64,000 bases of DNA from CALDUY01 sp046350255 (GTDB taxonomy: Bacteria; Planctomycetota; Planctomycetia; Gemmatales; Gemmataceae): NCBI GenBank assembly GCA_046350255.1, contig JAXMAV010000005.1, positions 62,001 to 126,000 of the forward strand, written 5' to 3'. Made by a program: the position numbers and the translations under genes. The notes beneath the pieces were generated by a model. It did no database searches. It saw nothing but the letters and a program-made list of their open reading frames with translations, and was not told the origin of the DNA. Numbering within the stretch: the first letter of the stretch is position 1; each line of letters begins with the position of its first letter. Of the stretch, positions 53,200 through 62,804 are shown piece by piece.

Positions 53200-53764
53200 G
53201 GTCAGCCTCCAAAAGGTGGCGTAAGTGCTTGAGGGCCCTACAGCGCAGCACGCGGATGGCCGCCACGCTTCCGCCAAGCCGGGCGCGAATCTCATCGTCC
53301 CGGAGGCGGTCGAAGTAGTGTAGTTCAACTACCAGGCGCTGCTTCTCGGGGAGACGTTGGAGGGCGGCCAGAAGGGCGGTGGCTCGCTGCTCGCGTTCGG
53401 CGCGCTCCTGAGGTGAACGTTGCTCGGGCTGATCCTGCAGAGGGGTATGCTCGCCAGCCTGGTAAACCGGTTTTCGCCGGCGAGCGGCGTCGATGGCCCG
53501 GTTTCGGACAATCTTCTTGATCCAGGCGAGCAAGTGCGGCACGGTGGGGTCGTTGTCGAGAAGGTCGTCGAGGTTCTCGTTGATGCGCCGCAGGCCCGAC
53601 TGGACAATGTCCGAGGCATCCTTCCAGTCCGGACCAAGTGTCTGCCGCACCAGGGCATGTAAGTAAGGCCGTAGCTGAGTGAGTAACTCATTCAGGGCCA
53701 CGCGGTCGCCCTCGATCACTCGTTGCAGCAGAGGTCCCAGCCGGAACCGGTCCTGGTCGTTCAT
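53186..53764 (-). CDS. ECF-type RNA polymerase sigma factor
   Basis: The 192-aa protein has sigma-70 regions 2 and 4. Region 2 reads TLGPDWKDASDIVQSGLRRINENLDDLL.. HLLAWIKKIVRNRAID, and region 4 reads LLAALQRLPEKQRLVVELHYFDRLRDDEIRARLGGSVAAIRVLRCRAL. There is no region 3, as expected for an ECF factor. The ATG at 53764 follows GGGAGG. It overlaps the DUF4384-type gene. No anti-sigma factor with membrane segment is present, and the partner protein may hold that role. Confidence 0.92.
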   Translation of the reverse strand: MNDQDRFRLGPLLQRVIEGDRVALNELLTQLRPYLHALVRQTLGPDWKDASDIVQSGLRRINENLDDLLDNDPTVPHLLAWIKKIVRNRAIDAARRRKPVYQAGEHTPLQDQPEQRSPQERAEREQRATALLAALQRLPEKQRLVVELHYFDRLRDDEIRARLGGSVAAIRVLRCRALKHLRHLLEADHASP

Positions 53765-53940
53765 GGTTGTCCTCCCGCAGTCCAGCCACAAGGAACGCCG
53801 GGAGTGGGCCGGCGTTACATGCTCAGCCTACCATTCAGAGGTGACGAGGCGGTAGCGGCTTTCTGCGCGAACCGTCAGCCGATCCGGATAGGATCTCCTA
53901 TCTCAATGCAGAGGATTGTCTACAAGGCAGGTAACGGACC

Positions 53941-54894
53941 ATGGATCATTCGCTGCGAGGTTCCTTCCGACTCTTCCGGGCGGCGGGCATCGATGTATAC
54001 CTGCACTGGAGCTGGTTTCTCATCGCGTTGATCCTCGTGACGAGTCGGCGACCAGACGGCATGGAGTACCAAGCACCCGCCTGGAAGGTGGCCGAGTTCG
54101 TTTCAGTGTTCGTCTTTGTCCTGCTCCACGAGTTTGGCCATGCCCTGGCCTGTCGCTCGGTGGGGGGCAAGGCCGAAACGATTCTGCTGTGGCCCCTGGG
54201 AGGTGTGGCGTTCGTGGCGCCGCCTCCACGTCCTGGCGCATTCCTCTGGAGCATCGCGGCCGGTCCCCTCGTCAATTTCCTGCTCTTAATTCCGACATTT
54301 GCACTGTGGAGTTATGCCTCGTCGCAGGGCTGGGCTCAGAGTCAGCCCGACATCTACCGCTTTCTCGGCCTGGCGACCGTCATGAACGCTGCACTGTTCG
54401 GTTTCAACATCCTCCCCATCTATCCGCTCGATGGCGGGCAAATGGTGCAGGCCTTCCTCTGGTACGGCGTGGGTCGCTACGAAAGCCTGCGCATCGTGAG
54501 CCTCTTCGGCATGATCGTCGGGGGACTTCTCCTGCTTGGCAGCCTGGTGGTGTTACCCCTCATCGAGGGATGGGCCCTTATCACCGGTCTTCTGGCCCTG
54601 ACCATCACGTTGCGGTCATTCGTCAGTTTCAAGCAGGCCGAGGCCATCCTCACCGTCCAGGCACTACCGCGGAACTCGTCGGTGCGCTGTCCGTCCTGCC
54701 ACACCGCTCCTCCCCAGGGCAGCTTCTGGGTGTGCGACCACTGCCAGACCCGGTTCGATCTGTTCGACCATCGCGGCAAGTGCCCTGCTTGTGGTGCCTG
54801 GTATCTTGAACCCAGCTGCCCTCACTGCTTCGAGACCAGCCACATCGATCAGTGGACCTCCACGGCGCCGGCGCCGCTGAACGAGCAACCCTGA
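53941..54894 (+). CDS. Site-2 protease family (M50) with C-terminal zinc ribbons
   Basis: The 317-aa intramembrane protease has about six membrane helices, HEFGHALACR with the zinc ligands and catalytic Glu, and the second motif NILPIYPLDGGQMV. After the membrane core comes a cytoplasmic tail of about 80 residues with four Cys pairs (CPSC, CDHC, CPAC, CPHC), that is, two zinc-ribbon-like modules. Other bacterial S2Ps carry PDZ or CBS domains there instead. It may regulate sigma factor or membrane protein turnover, but no anti-sigma substrate is adjacent. The start is the ATG at 53941. Confidence 0.88.
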   Translation: MDHSLRGSFRLFRAAGIDVYLHWSWFLIALILVTSRRPDGMEYQAPAWKVAEFVSVFVFVLLHEFGHALACRSVGGKAETILLWPLGGVAFVAPPPRPGAFLWSIAAGPLVNFLLLIPTFALWSYASSQGWAQSQPDIYRFLGLATVMNAALFGFNILPIYPLDGGQMVQAFLWYGVGRYESLRIVSLFGMIVGGLLLLGSLVVLPLIEGWALITGLLALTITLRSFVSFKQAEAILTVQALPRNSSVRCPSCHTAPPQGSFWVCDHCQTRFDLFDHRGKCPACGAWYLEPSCPHCFETSHIDQWTSTAPAPLNEQP

Positions 54895-54986
54895 CTCATC
54901 CCACAGGGAACATTTCTGAGATAAAATAACAGAAAGTGGCGGAAGAGCCGCCCCGGGCGCACTGTCGCTTACCGAGGGCAGAATCG

Positions 54987-55610
54987 ATGACGGAACCCAA
55001 CCATCCCCCCGATGACATCCTGGAGCCGACCGATCAATCATTACTGGTGCGTCTCCGGTCCGGCTGCGCCGACGCGGCCACTTTGCTCTACAGCCGTTAC
55101 TCCCGACGCCTGCGCGAGCTGGCCTCAGCGCAGTGTTCAAAGCAGCTGAGCCGCCTCGTTGAGGTGGACGACATCGTGCAATCGGTGTTCGGCAGCTTCT
55201 TTCGCGGAGCCAGCCAGGGCTTCTACGACCTGCCCGAAGGCGAGGAGCTGTGGCGACTCTTCCTGGTGATTGCCCTCAACAAGATTCGAGCCCGGGCACG
55301 CTATCATCACGCCGCCTGCCGGGATGCCCGGAAAACCGCGGGAGCCGAGACCTACACCTTCACCCTCGAGAATGTGGCCGCACGCAGCGACGATGCCGAA
55401 CGGCTGCTGGCGCTGGTGGTGGAAGATGCTCTCGAGCAGTTACCCGAATCCCAGCGAGCTGTCATTCGCCTTCGGATCGAGGGTCATGACGTGACTGAAA
55501 TATCCCGGCGGATCGGCCGGTCACAGCGCAGCACCGAACGCCTCCTGCAGGAAGCCCGCCAGAAGCTTGCCGTGTTGCTGTCGGAAAGCGAACCTTCCCC
55601 ACCTTCATGA
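54987..55610 (+). CDS. ECF-type sigma factor paired with a Ser/Thr kinase
   Basis: The 207-aa protein has ECF region 2 (LVEVDDIVQSVFGSFFRGASQG, LVIALNKIRARARYH) and region 4 (LEQLPESQRAVIRLRIEGHDVTEISRRIGRSQRSTERLLQEAR). The start ATG at 54987 was preferred; an earlier GTG at 54936 adds residues without similarity. The last four bases overlap the start of the Ser/Thr kinase gene. In planctomycetes and actinobacteria, such sigma factor and kinase pairs form a phosphorylation-switched system, so the kinase is a likely regulator. Confidence 0.93.
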   Translation: MTEPNHPPDDILEPTDQSLLVRLRSGCADAATLLYSRYSRRLRELASAQCSKQLSRLVEVDDIVQSVFGSFFRGASQGFYDLPEGEELWRLFLVIALNKIRARARYHHAACRDARKTAGAETYTFTLENVAARSDDAERLLALVVEDALEQLPESQRAVIRLRIEGHDVTEISRRIGRSQRSTERLLQEARQKLAVLLSESEPSPPS

Positions 55611-58600
55611 GCCAGCGCATGACACCCGCGCTCATCGACCTGGACGACTACGTGGCCGCGTACGAAAAGGCCGCCTCGTCCGAGCAACTCCCCGAACTGG
55701 CCGCATTCCTACCACCTGGAAGCAGCCCTCTGCGTCAACCTGTCCTGCGCGAGTTGGTCCGCGTGGAGATGGAGTTATCCTGGGCGCACCGGACTCCCCG
55801 TCGGATCGATGAATACCTCGCCCGGTTCCCCGAGTTGGTGAACGATGTCGCGGGGGTGCAGGGGATCGCCTTCGAGGAATTTCGCCAGCGCAGCCGGGCC
55901 GGAGAGCACCCCTCGCCGGACGAGTATGCCAGCCGGTATGGCGTCGAGGTGCAGGATTGGGTGGTCCCTGCGCCTTCGTCCCGCCCAGCTACAATCGGTT
56001 CGACACGCCTGGTGACCGACCCGGCTGGGAAGCCGGTCCAATCTAAGCCGATTGTTTTCGTCGAGGAGTTTCCACCGATCGGAGAGCAGGTGGCCGGGTT
56101 TCGCCTCCTGGCCGAGCTAGGCCGCGGTTCCTTTGCGCGGGTCTACCTGGCGCAACAAGAGGCGTTATCGAACAGACTGGTCGCCTTGAAGCTCACGTCA
56201 GCCCCGTTCGGTCATGAGGCGCAGGCACTCGCACGCCTGCAACAGACCCACATTGTCCCGATTTACTCGGTGCATCCGGTGGGTAGCCTCGTCGCCATTT
56301 GCATGCCTTACTTCGGAAAGCTTACCCTGGCGGGTGTAATCCACCAGCTTCGAGCTGCCCGGCCGCAGCTGCCCACCTCCGGTCGCTGGCTGGTCGAGCA
56401 GATTCGTGCCACGTGTGATGACATTCCCGAGCAAGCTCCCGGCATCCGGGAGCTTCAGGAAGCCTCGTTCGTTGAGGCCGTTCTGTCCCTGGGGGCGCGC
56501 CTGGCCGAGGGATTACATCATGCCCATCAACGCGGTCTAATTCACCGGGATCTGAAGCCGGCTAACATTCTACTAACCGACGAGGGGCAACCGATGCTCC
56601 TCGATTTCAACCTGGCCGAGGAAACCTCTCTCGAAAATGAGCCAACAACTGGGCAGGTAGGAGGCACGCTGCTCTACATGGCCCCGGAATACCTCGCTGG
56701 GTTGCAATCGCGGCAGGCTCGGGGAACCCCCGCGCTGGATATTTATGCCCTGGGGTTGGTGCTGTGGGAGTTGCTCGCCGGTGAGTTTCCCTTTCCACGC
56801 AGGCAGGGAGCCTTTGCGGATCTTCAACAGCGTATGATCGCCGACCGCCAGACGGTTCCCGCGGGCCTGGCGGAGAAGAACCCGAAAGTGACCCCCGCTG
56901 TCGAAGCCATCCTGCGTCATTGTCTCGAACCGGACCCTGCCAGGCGATATACCAACGCCGAGCACCTGCGCAACGATTTGCAGTGTCAGCTCGGTCACCG
57001 CCCCTTGCAGCACATTCCTGAGCCGTCTCTGGCCGAGCGTGCCCGCAAGTGGGCCAGGAGACACCCGCGGCTCACCTCTTCGGGAGGGGTCCTGGCCCTT
57101 CTGGTGCTGGTGCTGGTCGGTGCAGGGCTGGGGCTGGCTCAACTGCTCGTGTCGCGGAATCGGCTGGAAGCGCAGCAACGCTTCCGCGAATCCATCGAGA
57201 CAGCTGCCGAGGTACCCGTTCTCCTGGCCACACCCGATTCCAGTGAGGAAAGTCATACACAGGGTGTGCGCTGCTGCCGATCCCTGATCGATCGCTACGG
57301 AGTGCTCGCTGACCCTGGCTGGCGTCAGCGTTCCCTGGTAGCGCATCTATCACCAGACCAGAAGACCCAGCTGCAAACCCGGCTTGGAGAAGTGTTGTGG
57401 ATGTGGGCCCGGGCCGAGATCTGGCGTGGAGATCGCAACCTGGCCCAGCAACTCAACCAGGCGGGCCAGTCCTGTTATCCCAAAGAGGCGATACCTGCCG
57501 TACTTCTACGTCAGGAGGCCGAACTGCGATCGAACCCTGGGGGCGCGAACCAGAAGTCGGTATCCGACCCGAAGGCAGAAAATCTCTCTCCGGCACGGCA
57601 GCAATTCCTCGAACTGCTTGACAGGGTAGGGAAGGGCCAGTGGCAGCAGGCGCTGCCGTTGCTTGAGGCCACCACTCGCGAGCAAGGAACAAGCCCTACT
57701 TCCTGGCTCCTGCTGGCCAGGGTGAACGCCGAGTTGGGCCGGCACGAGCAAGCGGCCGTATGCGCGGAGATGGCCACAACCCTGGCCCCGCGCTGGGTCT
57801 GGGCCTGGTTTCATCGTGGAACCTACCTGTTGAGCGCCCGCGACTGGTCCCGCTCCGTCGAGGCACTCGACCGAGCACTTCAACTCGACGAGACGCTGGT
57901 CGTGGCTCGCATGAACCGCGCCATCGCCTTGCTTGAGATGAAGCAACCAACAGCGGCATTGCGTGACCTGGACGTTGCGTTGGAGGGTGGTCAGGGCCCC
58001 ACGCGGTTGTTCTTCTTGCGCGCCCAGGCGCGTGCCCAGGCTGGCGACGAGGCCGGGGCGCGCGAGGATCAGGACGAAGGTCTACGGAGCGAACCGCAAG
58101 ATGAGATAAGTTACATTACGCGTGGCCTGGCGCGGCTGCCGAACGACCCGCGCGGAGCGCTGGCCGACTTTGACCGGGCAGTCCAGTTGAACCCCTCCTC
58201 GATTATCGGGTTACGCAACCGCGCCCATGTCCTGTCCGAACAGTTGCAGCGCACTCCGGAAGCGATCCAGAGCCTCGATCGTTTGCTCGAGATTGTTCCA
58301 GGTGATCAACTCGCCCTTGCAGGTAGAGGTGTACTGCAAGCCCGCCAGGGAAAGCGCGAGGAGGCGCTGCGAGACGCCCGCGTAGTGCTGGCTGCAAAGC
58401 CCACCGCCGGACTTCTCTACCAGACTGCCTGCATCTTTGCCATCACAGCACGCCAGGTGCCAGGCGACCGGGACGAGGCACTGCACCTGTTGCGCAAGGC
58501 CTTTCGCCTGGAGTCGCGCTGGATCTCAATAGCCAATGTGGATCCGGACCTGCAGAGTCTGCAGAGCGATGCCCGATTCAAGCAGCTGCTCCGAGAAAGC

Positions 58601-58621
58601 GAAGCCACGGCCGGGTCATGA
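55607..58621 (+). CDS. Ser/Thr protein kinase with TPR repeats
   Basis: The 1004-aa protein has a 150-residue N-terminal region, a protein kinase domain at about 165-470, a membrane helix at about 491-513, and a TPR-rich C-terminus (about 600-990). Kinase features are the glycine loop GRGSFARVY (172-180), Lys195 in VALKL, HRDLKPAN (313-320), APE (359-361), and a DFN motif in place of DFG (333-335). The metal-binding Asp is kept. The TPR part (for example SVEALDRALQLDETLVVARMNRAIALLE) should bind protein partners. It overlaps the ECF sigma gene by four bases, which points to joint control. Confidence 0.93.
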   Translation: MSQRMTPALIDLDDYVAAYEKAASSEQLPELAAFLPPGSSPLRQPVLRELVRVEMELSWAHRTPRRIDEYLARFPELVNDVAGVQGIAFEEFRQRSRAGEHPSPDEYASRYGVEVQDWVVPAPSSRPATIGSTRLVTDPAGKPVQSKPIVFVEEFPPIGEQVAGFRLLAELGRGSFARVYLAQQEALSNRLVALKLTSAPFGHEAQALARLQQTHIVPIYSVHPVGSLVAICMPYFGKLTLAGVIHQLRAARPQLPTSGRWLVEQIRATCDDIPEQAPGIRELQEASFVEAVLSLGARLAEGLHHAHQRGLIHRDLKPANILLTDEGQPMLLDFNLAEETSLENEPTTGQVGGTLLYMAPEYLAGLQSRQARGTPALDIYALGLVLWELLAGEFPFPRRQGAFADLQQRMIADRQTVPAGLAEKNPKVTPAVEAILRHCLEPDPARRYTNAEHLRNDLQCQLGHRPLQHIPEPSLAERARKWARRHPRLTSSGGVLALLVLVLVGAGLGLAQLLVSRNRLEAQQRFRESIETAAEVPVLLATPDSSEESHTQGVRCCRSLIDRYGVLADPGWRQRSLVAHLSPDQKTQLQTRLGEVLWMWARAEIWRGDRNLAQQLNQAGQSCYPKEAIPAVLLRQEAELRSNPGGANQKSVSDPKAENLSPARQQFLELLDRVGKGQWQQALPLLEATTREQGTSPTSWLLLARVNAELGRHEQAAVCAEMATTLAPRWVWAWFHRGTYLLSARDWSRSVEALDRALQLDETLVVARMNRAIALLEMKQPTAALRDLDVALEGGQGPTRLFFLRAQARAQAGDEAGAREDQDEGLRSEPQDEISYITRGLARLPNDPRGALADFDRAVQLNPSSIIGLRNRAHVLSEQLQRTPEAIQSLDRLLEIVPGDQLALAGRGVLQARQGKREEALRDARVVLAAKPTAGLLYQTACIFAITARQVPGDRDEALHLLRKAFRLESRWISIANVDPDLQSLQSDARFKQLLRESEATAGS

Positions 58622-58726
58622 GAATAAATCTGGATTTCCTGGCGGATCCTCGGGCGCGCCTGCACTTCCACTCAAGGATGATGGTGTGCTAATGTAATCT
58701 TGGCGCCACCTAAACGGAACAGATCG

Positions 58727-60826
58727 ATGCCTTCGTCTCTCAGAACCTCACTCCATCTGCGCCGTCCTGCGCTGGAATCACTCGAGGACCGCTCGGTCCC
58801 AGCCATGTTCGGGCAGCCCTGGCAAGACCCTGGCCATCTCACCATCAGCTTTACTCCCGATGGCACCAGATTGGGTGGAAACTCCAGCATTCTGTTTCGC
58901 ACCCTGGATGCACAGATGCCACGCGCGGTCTGGCAACGAGAGATCCTCCGCGCGTTTCAAACCTGGGCAGTTCGCACCAACATCAACTTCGCCCTTACCA
59001 GCGATGCTGGCCTCCCGTTCGGCACTAGCGGGCTGATTCAGGGCGATGGTCGGTTCGGCGACATCCGCATCGGTGCTCAGCCCATGTCTGGGGAGGCGCT
59101 GGCTGTTTCCGTGCCCCAGGATCCGGCCTTGGCGGGGACCTGGTCGGGCGACGTATTCCTGAACAGTCGAGTGCGTTTCACACCTGCAAACCTCTATCCC
59201 ATCATGCTCCACGAGGTGGGCCATGTACTGGGATTTTCAAATAGCACAGATCCCAAATCTCCGATGTTCTCTCGGCTCGGCGGCAGCAAGCCCCTTACCG
59301 CTGGCGACCTTACCCGTCTGCAGGCCCTGTACGGAACGCGATCTGCCGACAGCTGGGAAGGAACTCAGGGAAACGACCAGTTCGGAACGGCCACGGATGT
59401 GAATGCGGCCGTGGGAGGCTCGGCACGCAACGGGTCGGAACCCTGGGTGGTATTTGGTGACATGGGTTCCACTTCAGACGTGGACACTTACCGGGTCAAG
59501 ATGCTGCCTGGTTACTCGGGATCCGTCACTTTTCGGCTACAATCTGCCGGGTTGAGTCTACTGGCTCCCTCGCTTTCACTGGTCAACGCTAGTGGTGTGC
59601 AGGTGGGATCGCAGATCAGTCCCGTCGCCGCACTGGGACGAGGCAGCATACTGACCATCCGACTGGCTCATGTTGCTCCTGAGTCTACCTTCTATCTACG
59701 AGTGAAGGGAGCCAGTGCGAACCAGTTCAGCCTTGGACGCTACGGTCTGTCGGTGCTGTACGAGGATCTACTTACCACCACTGCCGGGACCGTGGGATCG
59801 GTGCTACGACAGACACCTTCGGCGGTTACCACTTACCAGGATGACCATCTCTTCGAGAATCTAGTGGGAGCCCTGTTCAGTGAAGACAGCGGATCCGACG
59901 ATGATTGCAACGGGATCGGGGCCAGTGAAGTGGAGGGCGAAGGGAACGATGCTTCCTACGTCCTGGGAGGCAGCATCGAAAGTCCAACCGATGCCGATTG
60001 CTTCCGGCTCGAAGCACCAGAGCGGGCCAACGATGCCACGCTGGCACTGATCATCCGGGTCACCACAACTCGGATCAACGGTCTCATTCCTCACCTGGAA
60101 GTGCTTGATCGCGATCTCAATCCGCTTGCTAGCCAGATCCTGGTGAACGGAGACGGAGTACTGGCCATTCAGGTGATAGGTCTTGAATCTGGCAGGAAGT
60201 TCTTCCTCCGCTTCACCAGCCCGGAAGGAGATACGGGCAACTATCAGGTCCGCGCTCAGTTTCGGGATACGCCCTTTTCTCCCCAGGCATTTGTTCTCGG
60301 ACAGCAGGGGCCTGTCCAGCCATCTTCCAGCTACCGACTCTTTGTCGGGCAAACGCAGCTAATGCAGTTCACTCTGGCAACCGAAGCAGTAAACGCCGGA
60401 ACGACCGGACGAGTGAGATTCGAGCTAAGAAACAGTGCTGGGCGCGTGGTGGTCAATCTCGTGGCCAATGCTGGGGAGACCCTGACGGCGCCGACGCTGT
60501 TTCTTTCTCCGGGATTTTACTCCGCGACCTTCACCATCGAACCTGTCAATGGCGGCAGTCTGGTAGAACTCCAGTATCGACTGACTGGAGCCACCCTGTC
60601 CGATCCGATTGGGCCTGCGCTGGGGAATCCCACGCTTCGACCCCAGTACACCAACCCGCTCGATCCCACGCAGTTTCTCTACCCCGGTCAGGTGAACTGG
60701 CAGGATCCCTACTTCTGGATCCTGATCGACCCGTCGGGCTACCTGGTAATTCCAGGCACCACCACCACGCCGACGGTGAACGCCTATGCGTTGAACAACG
60801 GCGTGGTCATTCCCACGGCTCCGTAA
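58727..60826 (+). CDS. Exported metzincin-like metalloprotease with planctomycete N-terminal motif
   Basis: The 699-aa protein begins with ALESLEDRSVPA, an N-terminal motif shared by many planctomycete surface proteins. A matrixin-like domain follows, with HEVGHVLGFSNSTD at about 162-175 and SPMF as the Met-turn. In the usual HExxHxxGxxH/D pattern the third ligand falls on Asn here, which could weaken zinc binding. Two further domains of beta-sandwich, PPC-like character lie after residue 215 (DTYRVKMLPGYSGSVTFRL.., then FRLEAP..). The ATG at 58727 was chosen; the frame opens at a TTG nine codons earlier. Confidence 0.82.
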   Translation: MPSSLRTSLHLRRPALESLEDRSVPAMFGQPWQDPGHLTISFTPDGTRLGGNSSILFRTLDAQMPRAVWQREILRAFQTWAVRTNINFALTSDAGLPFGTSGLIQGDGRFGDIRIGAQPMSGEALAVSVPQDPALAGTWSGDVFLNSRVRFTPANLYPIMLHEVGHVLGFSNSTDPKSPMFSRLGGSKPLTAGDLTRLQALYGTRSADSWEGTQGNDQFGTATDVNAAVGGSARNGSEPWVVFGDMGSTSDVDTYRVKMLPGYSGSVTFRLQSAGLSLLAPSLSLVNASGVQVGSQISPVAALGRGSILTIRLAHVAPESTFYLRVKGASANQFSLGRYGLSVLYEDLLTTTAGTVGSVLRQTPSAVTTYQDDHLFENLVGALFSEDSGSDDDCNGIGASEVEGEGNDASYVLGGSIESPTDADCFRLEAPERANDATLALIIRVTTTRINGLIPHLEVLDRDLNPLASQILVNGDGVLAIQVIGLESGRKFFLRFTSPEGDTGNYQVRAQFRDTPFSPQAFVLGQQGPVQPSSSYRLFVGQTQLMQFTLATEAVNAGTTGRVRFELRNSAGRVVVNLVANAGETLTAPTLFLSPGFYSATFTIEPVNGGSLVELQYRLTGATLSDPIGPALGNPTLRPQYTNPLDPTQFLYPGQVNWQDPYFWILIDPSGYLVIPGTTTTPTVNAYALNNGVVIPTAP

Positions 60827-60891
60827 GCCCCGAACATCCCCTCCAGACCAGATCTTCGTCAGGTTCGTCCCCGGAGATTGTCAAGGCGCCC

Positions 60892-60920
60892 TTGGGGACC
60901 TGCCGCGACGGGTGTATAGT
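60892..60920 (+). promoter_or_regulatory. Sigma-70-like promoter of ilvB
   Basis: TTGGGG (60892-60897) and TATAGT (60915-60920) are separated by 17 bases. Transcription would begin near 60927, about 39 bases before the ATG, and GGGAG precedes the start. The -35 hexamer departs from consensus at its last three bases. Confidence 0.55.
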
Positions 60921-60965
60921 AATGATGCCCAGAGATTCAGCACCTGACCGCGGGAGTAACTTTCG

Positions 60966-62729
60966 ATGGCTTCGACGCATCTACATCCCACTACGCCACT
61001 TTCCGGCGCGCAGATCCTCGTGCAGTGTCTGCTGAATCACGGTGTGGATGTAGTATTTGCCTACCCTGGCGGGGCCAGCATGCCGATCCACCAGGCGCTG
61101 ACTCGCGTGGGAGATCGACTGCGCACCATTTTGCCGCGCCACGAACAGGGTGGCGGGTTCGCTGCAGCTGGGTACGCTCGGACTACCGGTAAAGTGGGTG
61201 TCTGCCTGGCCACCAGCGGTCCGGGAGCCACCAACTTCGTCACCACCCTGGCCGATTGCAAGATGGATTCCTGCCCCATCATTGCCATCACTGGCCAGGT
61301 GGGCACCCCGGTGATTGGCACTGATGCTTTCCAGGAGACCCCGATTATCGAGGTCTGCCGGGCCATCACCAAACACCACTATCTGGTCACCCGCACCGAG
61401 GATATTGTCCGGGTGTGCAAGGAGGCGTTTCACATCGCCTCGACGGGTCGCCCCGGGCCCATCATCATCGACATGCCCAAGGATGTGCAGACGCGGCTAA
61501 TCACAGTCACTGACTGGGATCCTCCGATGAATCTGCCCGGCTATCGGCCCGAGCGACGCGCCACCCGGCCGGAGCTGGAAGCCGTCCTCGAGATGATTCG
61601 CCAGAGCCAAAAGCCGATCATCTACGCTGGTGGCGGCATCATCACCGCCAATGCGGCCAACCACCTGCGGGCGTTTGCTGAGAAGACCGGAATCCCTGTG
61701 GCGCTGACGCTGCATGGCCTGGGCGGCTTCCCAGCAGATCACTTCCTTTGCCTGCACATGCTGGGTATGCATGGGACTGTCTACTCGAACTACGCGATCA
61801 ACGAAGCCGACCTTCTTCTGGCTTTGGGCGTGCGGTTCGACGACCGAGTGACCGGCAAGGTTTCCGAGTTTGCCAAGCATGGGAAGATCGTACACATCGA
61901 CATCGATCCTTCCGAGCTAAACAAGAACAAGGTGGCCCATCTGCCGATTCATGGTGACGTCGGCCATGCTCTGCAAGACCTGAATCGTCTGCTCGACGCC
62001 GAGCCTGCTCAGCCCACGGGAAAGGCAGGGCGGTTCGGCGACTGGATTCGCCAGATCGAGCACTGGCGCGAGACCGAACCGCTGCGGTTCGCGGATCGCG
62101 ACGACGCCATCCTGCCGCAGTATGCCATCCAGCGCATGTGGCAGATCCTGCGCGATCGTGGCCAACTGGATGACACCATCGTCACCACTGGCGTGGGCCA
62201 GCACCAGATGTGGGCCGCCCAGTACTTCCGGTTCAACAAGCCGCGCACCTGGGTCACCAGTGGCGGTCTGGGAACCATGGGATTCGGCCTTCCTTCGGCG
62301 ATGGGTGTGCAGGCGGCTCACCCGCTCAAGACAGTGATCGACATCGACGGCGATGGTAGCTTTCTGATGAACATTCAGGAGCTTGCTTGCTGCTTCACCG
62401 AAAAGCTGCCCGTGAAGGTGCTGCTGCTGAACAATCAACACCTGGGCATGGTGGTGCAGTGGGAGGATCGCTTCTTCGAGGGCAATCGCGCTCACACCTA
62501 CCTGGGAGCCGGGTTTGGTGAGGAGCCATACCCCGACTTCGTCAGTCTGGCACGCGGCTTCCGCTGTGGTAGCCGCCGCATCAGCCGCAAGGAAGAGGTC
62601 GATGCCGCTCTCGAAGAGATGATTGATAGTAAGTTGCCTTACCTCCTTGAGGTGATGGTGCCCTACCAGGAGCATGTGCTGCCGATGATCCCCTCGGGCC
62701 ACACCGTGCGGGACATGATCAAGGCCTGA
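60966..62729 (+). CDS. ilvB: Acetolactate synthase, large subunit
   Basis: The 587-aa thiamine-diphosphate enzyme makes acetolactate or acetohydroxybutyrate for branched-chain amino acids. It shows the catalytic Glu60 in PRHEQGGGFAAAGYAR, the FAD-region GVCLATSGPGATNFVTTLADC, and the ThDP-binding GDGSFLMNIQEL..LLLNNQ. Full-length and collinear with the anabolic type. The regulatory subunit ilvN does not follow; instead a terminator and a convergent gene lie there, so it must be encoded elsewhere or absent. Its own promoter is visible upstream. Confidence 0.95.
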   Translation: MASTHLHPTTPLSGAQILVQCLLNHGVDVVFAYPGGASMPIHQALTRVGDRLRTILPRHEQGGGFAAAGYARTTGKVGVCLATSGPGATNFVTTLADCKMDSCPIIAITGQVGTPVIGTDAFQETPIIEVCRAITKHHYLVTRTEDIVRVCKEAFHIASTGRPGPIIIDMPKDVQTRLITVTDWDPPMNLPGYRPERRATRPELEAVLEMIRQSQKPIIYAGGGIITANAANHLRAFAEKTGIPVALTLHGLGGFPADHFLCLHMLGMHGTVYSNYAINEADLLLALGVRFDDRVTGKVSEFAKHGKIVHIDIDPSELNKNKVAHLPIHGDVGHALQDLNRLLDAEPAQPTGKAGRFGDWIRQIEHWRETEPLRFADRDDAILPQYAIQRMWQILRDRGQLDDTIVTTGVGQHQMWAAQYFRFNKPRTWVTSGGLGTMGFGLPSAMGVQAAHPLKTVIDIDGDGSFLMNIQELACCFTEKLPVKVLLLNNQHLGMVVQWEDRFFEGNRAHTYLGAGFGEEPYPDFVSLARGFRCGSRRISRKEEVDAALEEMIDSKLPYLLEVMVPYQEHVLPMIPSGHTVRDMIKA

Positions 62730-62742
62730 TCCATCCAAACGC

Positions 62743-62780
62743 TCACAGGGCCCTCAGGATTCATCCGGGGGGCCCTGTGA
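62743..62780. terminator. Bidirectional terminator-like hairpin after ilvB
   Basis: TCACAGGGCCC and its exact complement flank a 16-base loop, between the ilvB stop and the stop of the convergent gene. CTGTTTA follows on the plus strand. Confidence 0.75.
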
Positions 62781-62804
62781 CTGTTTATGCACACACCATT
62801 AGGC

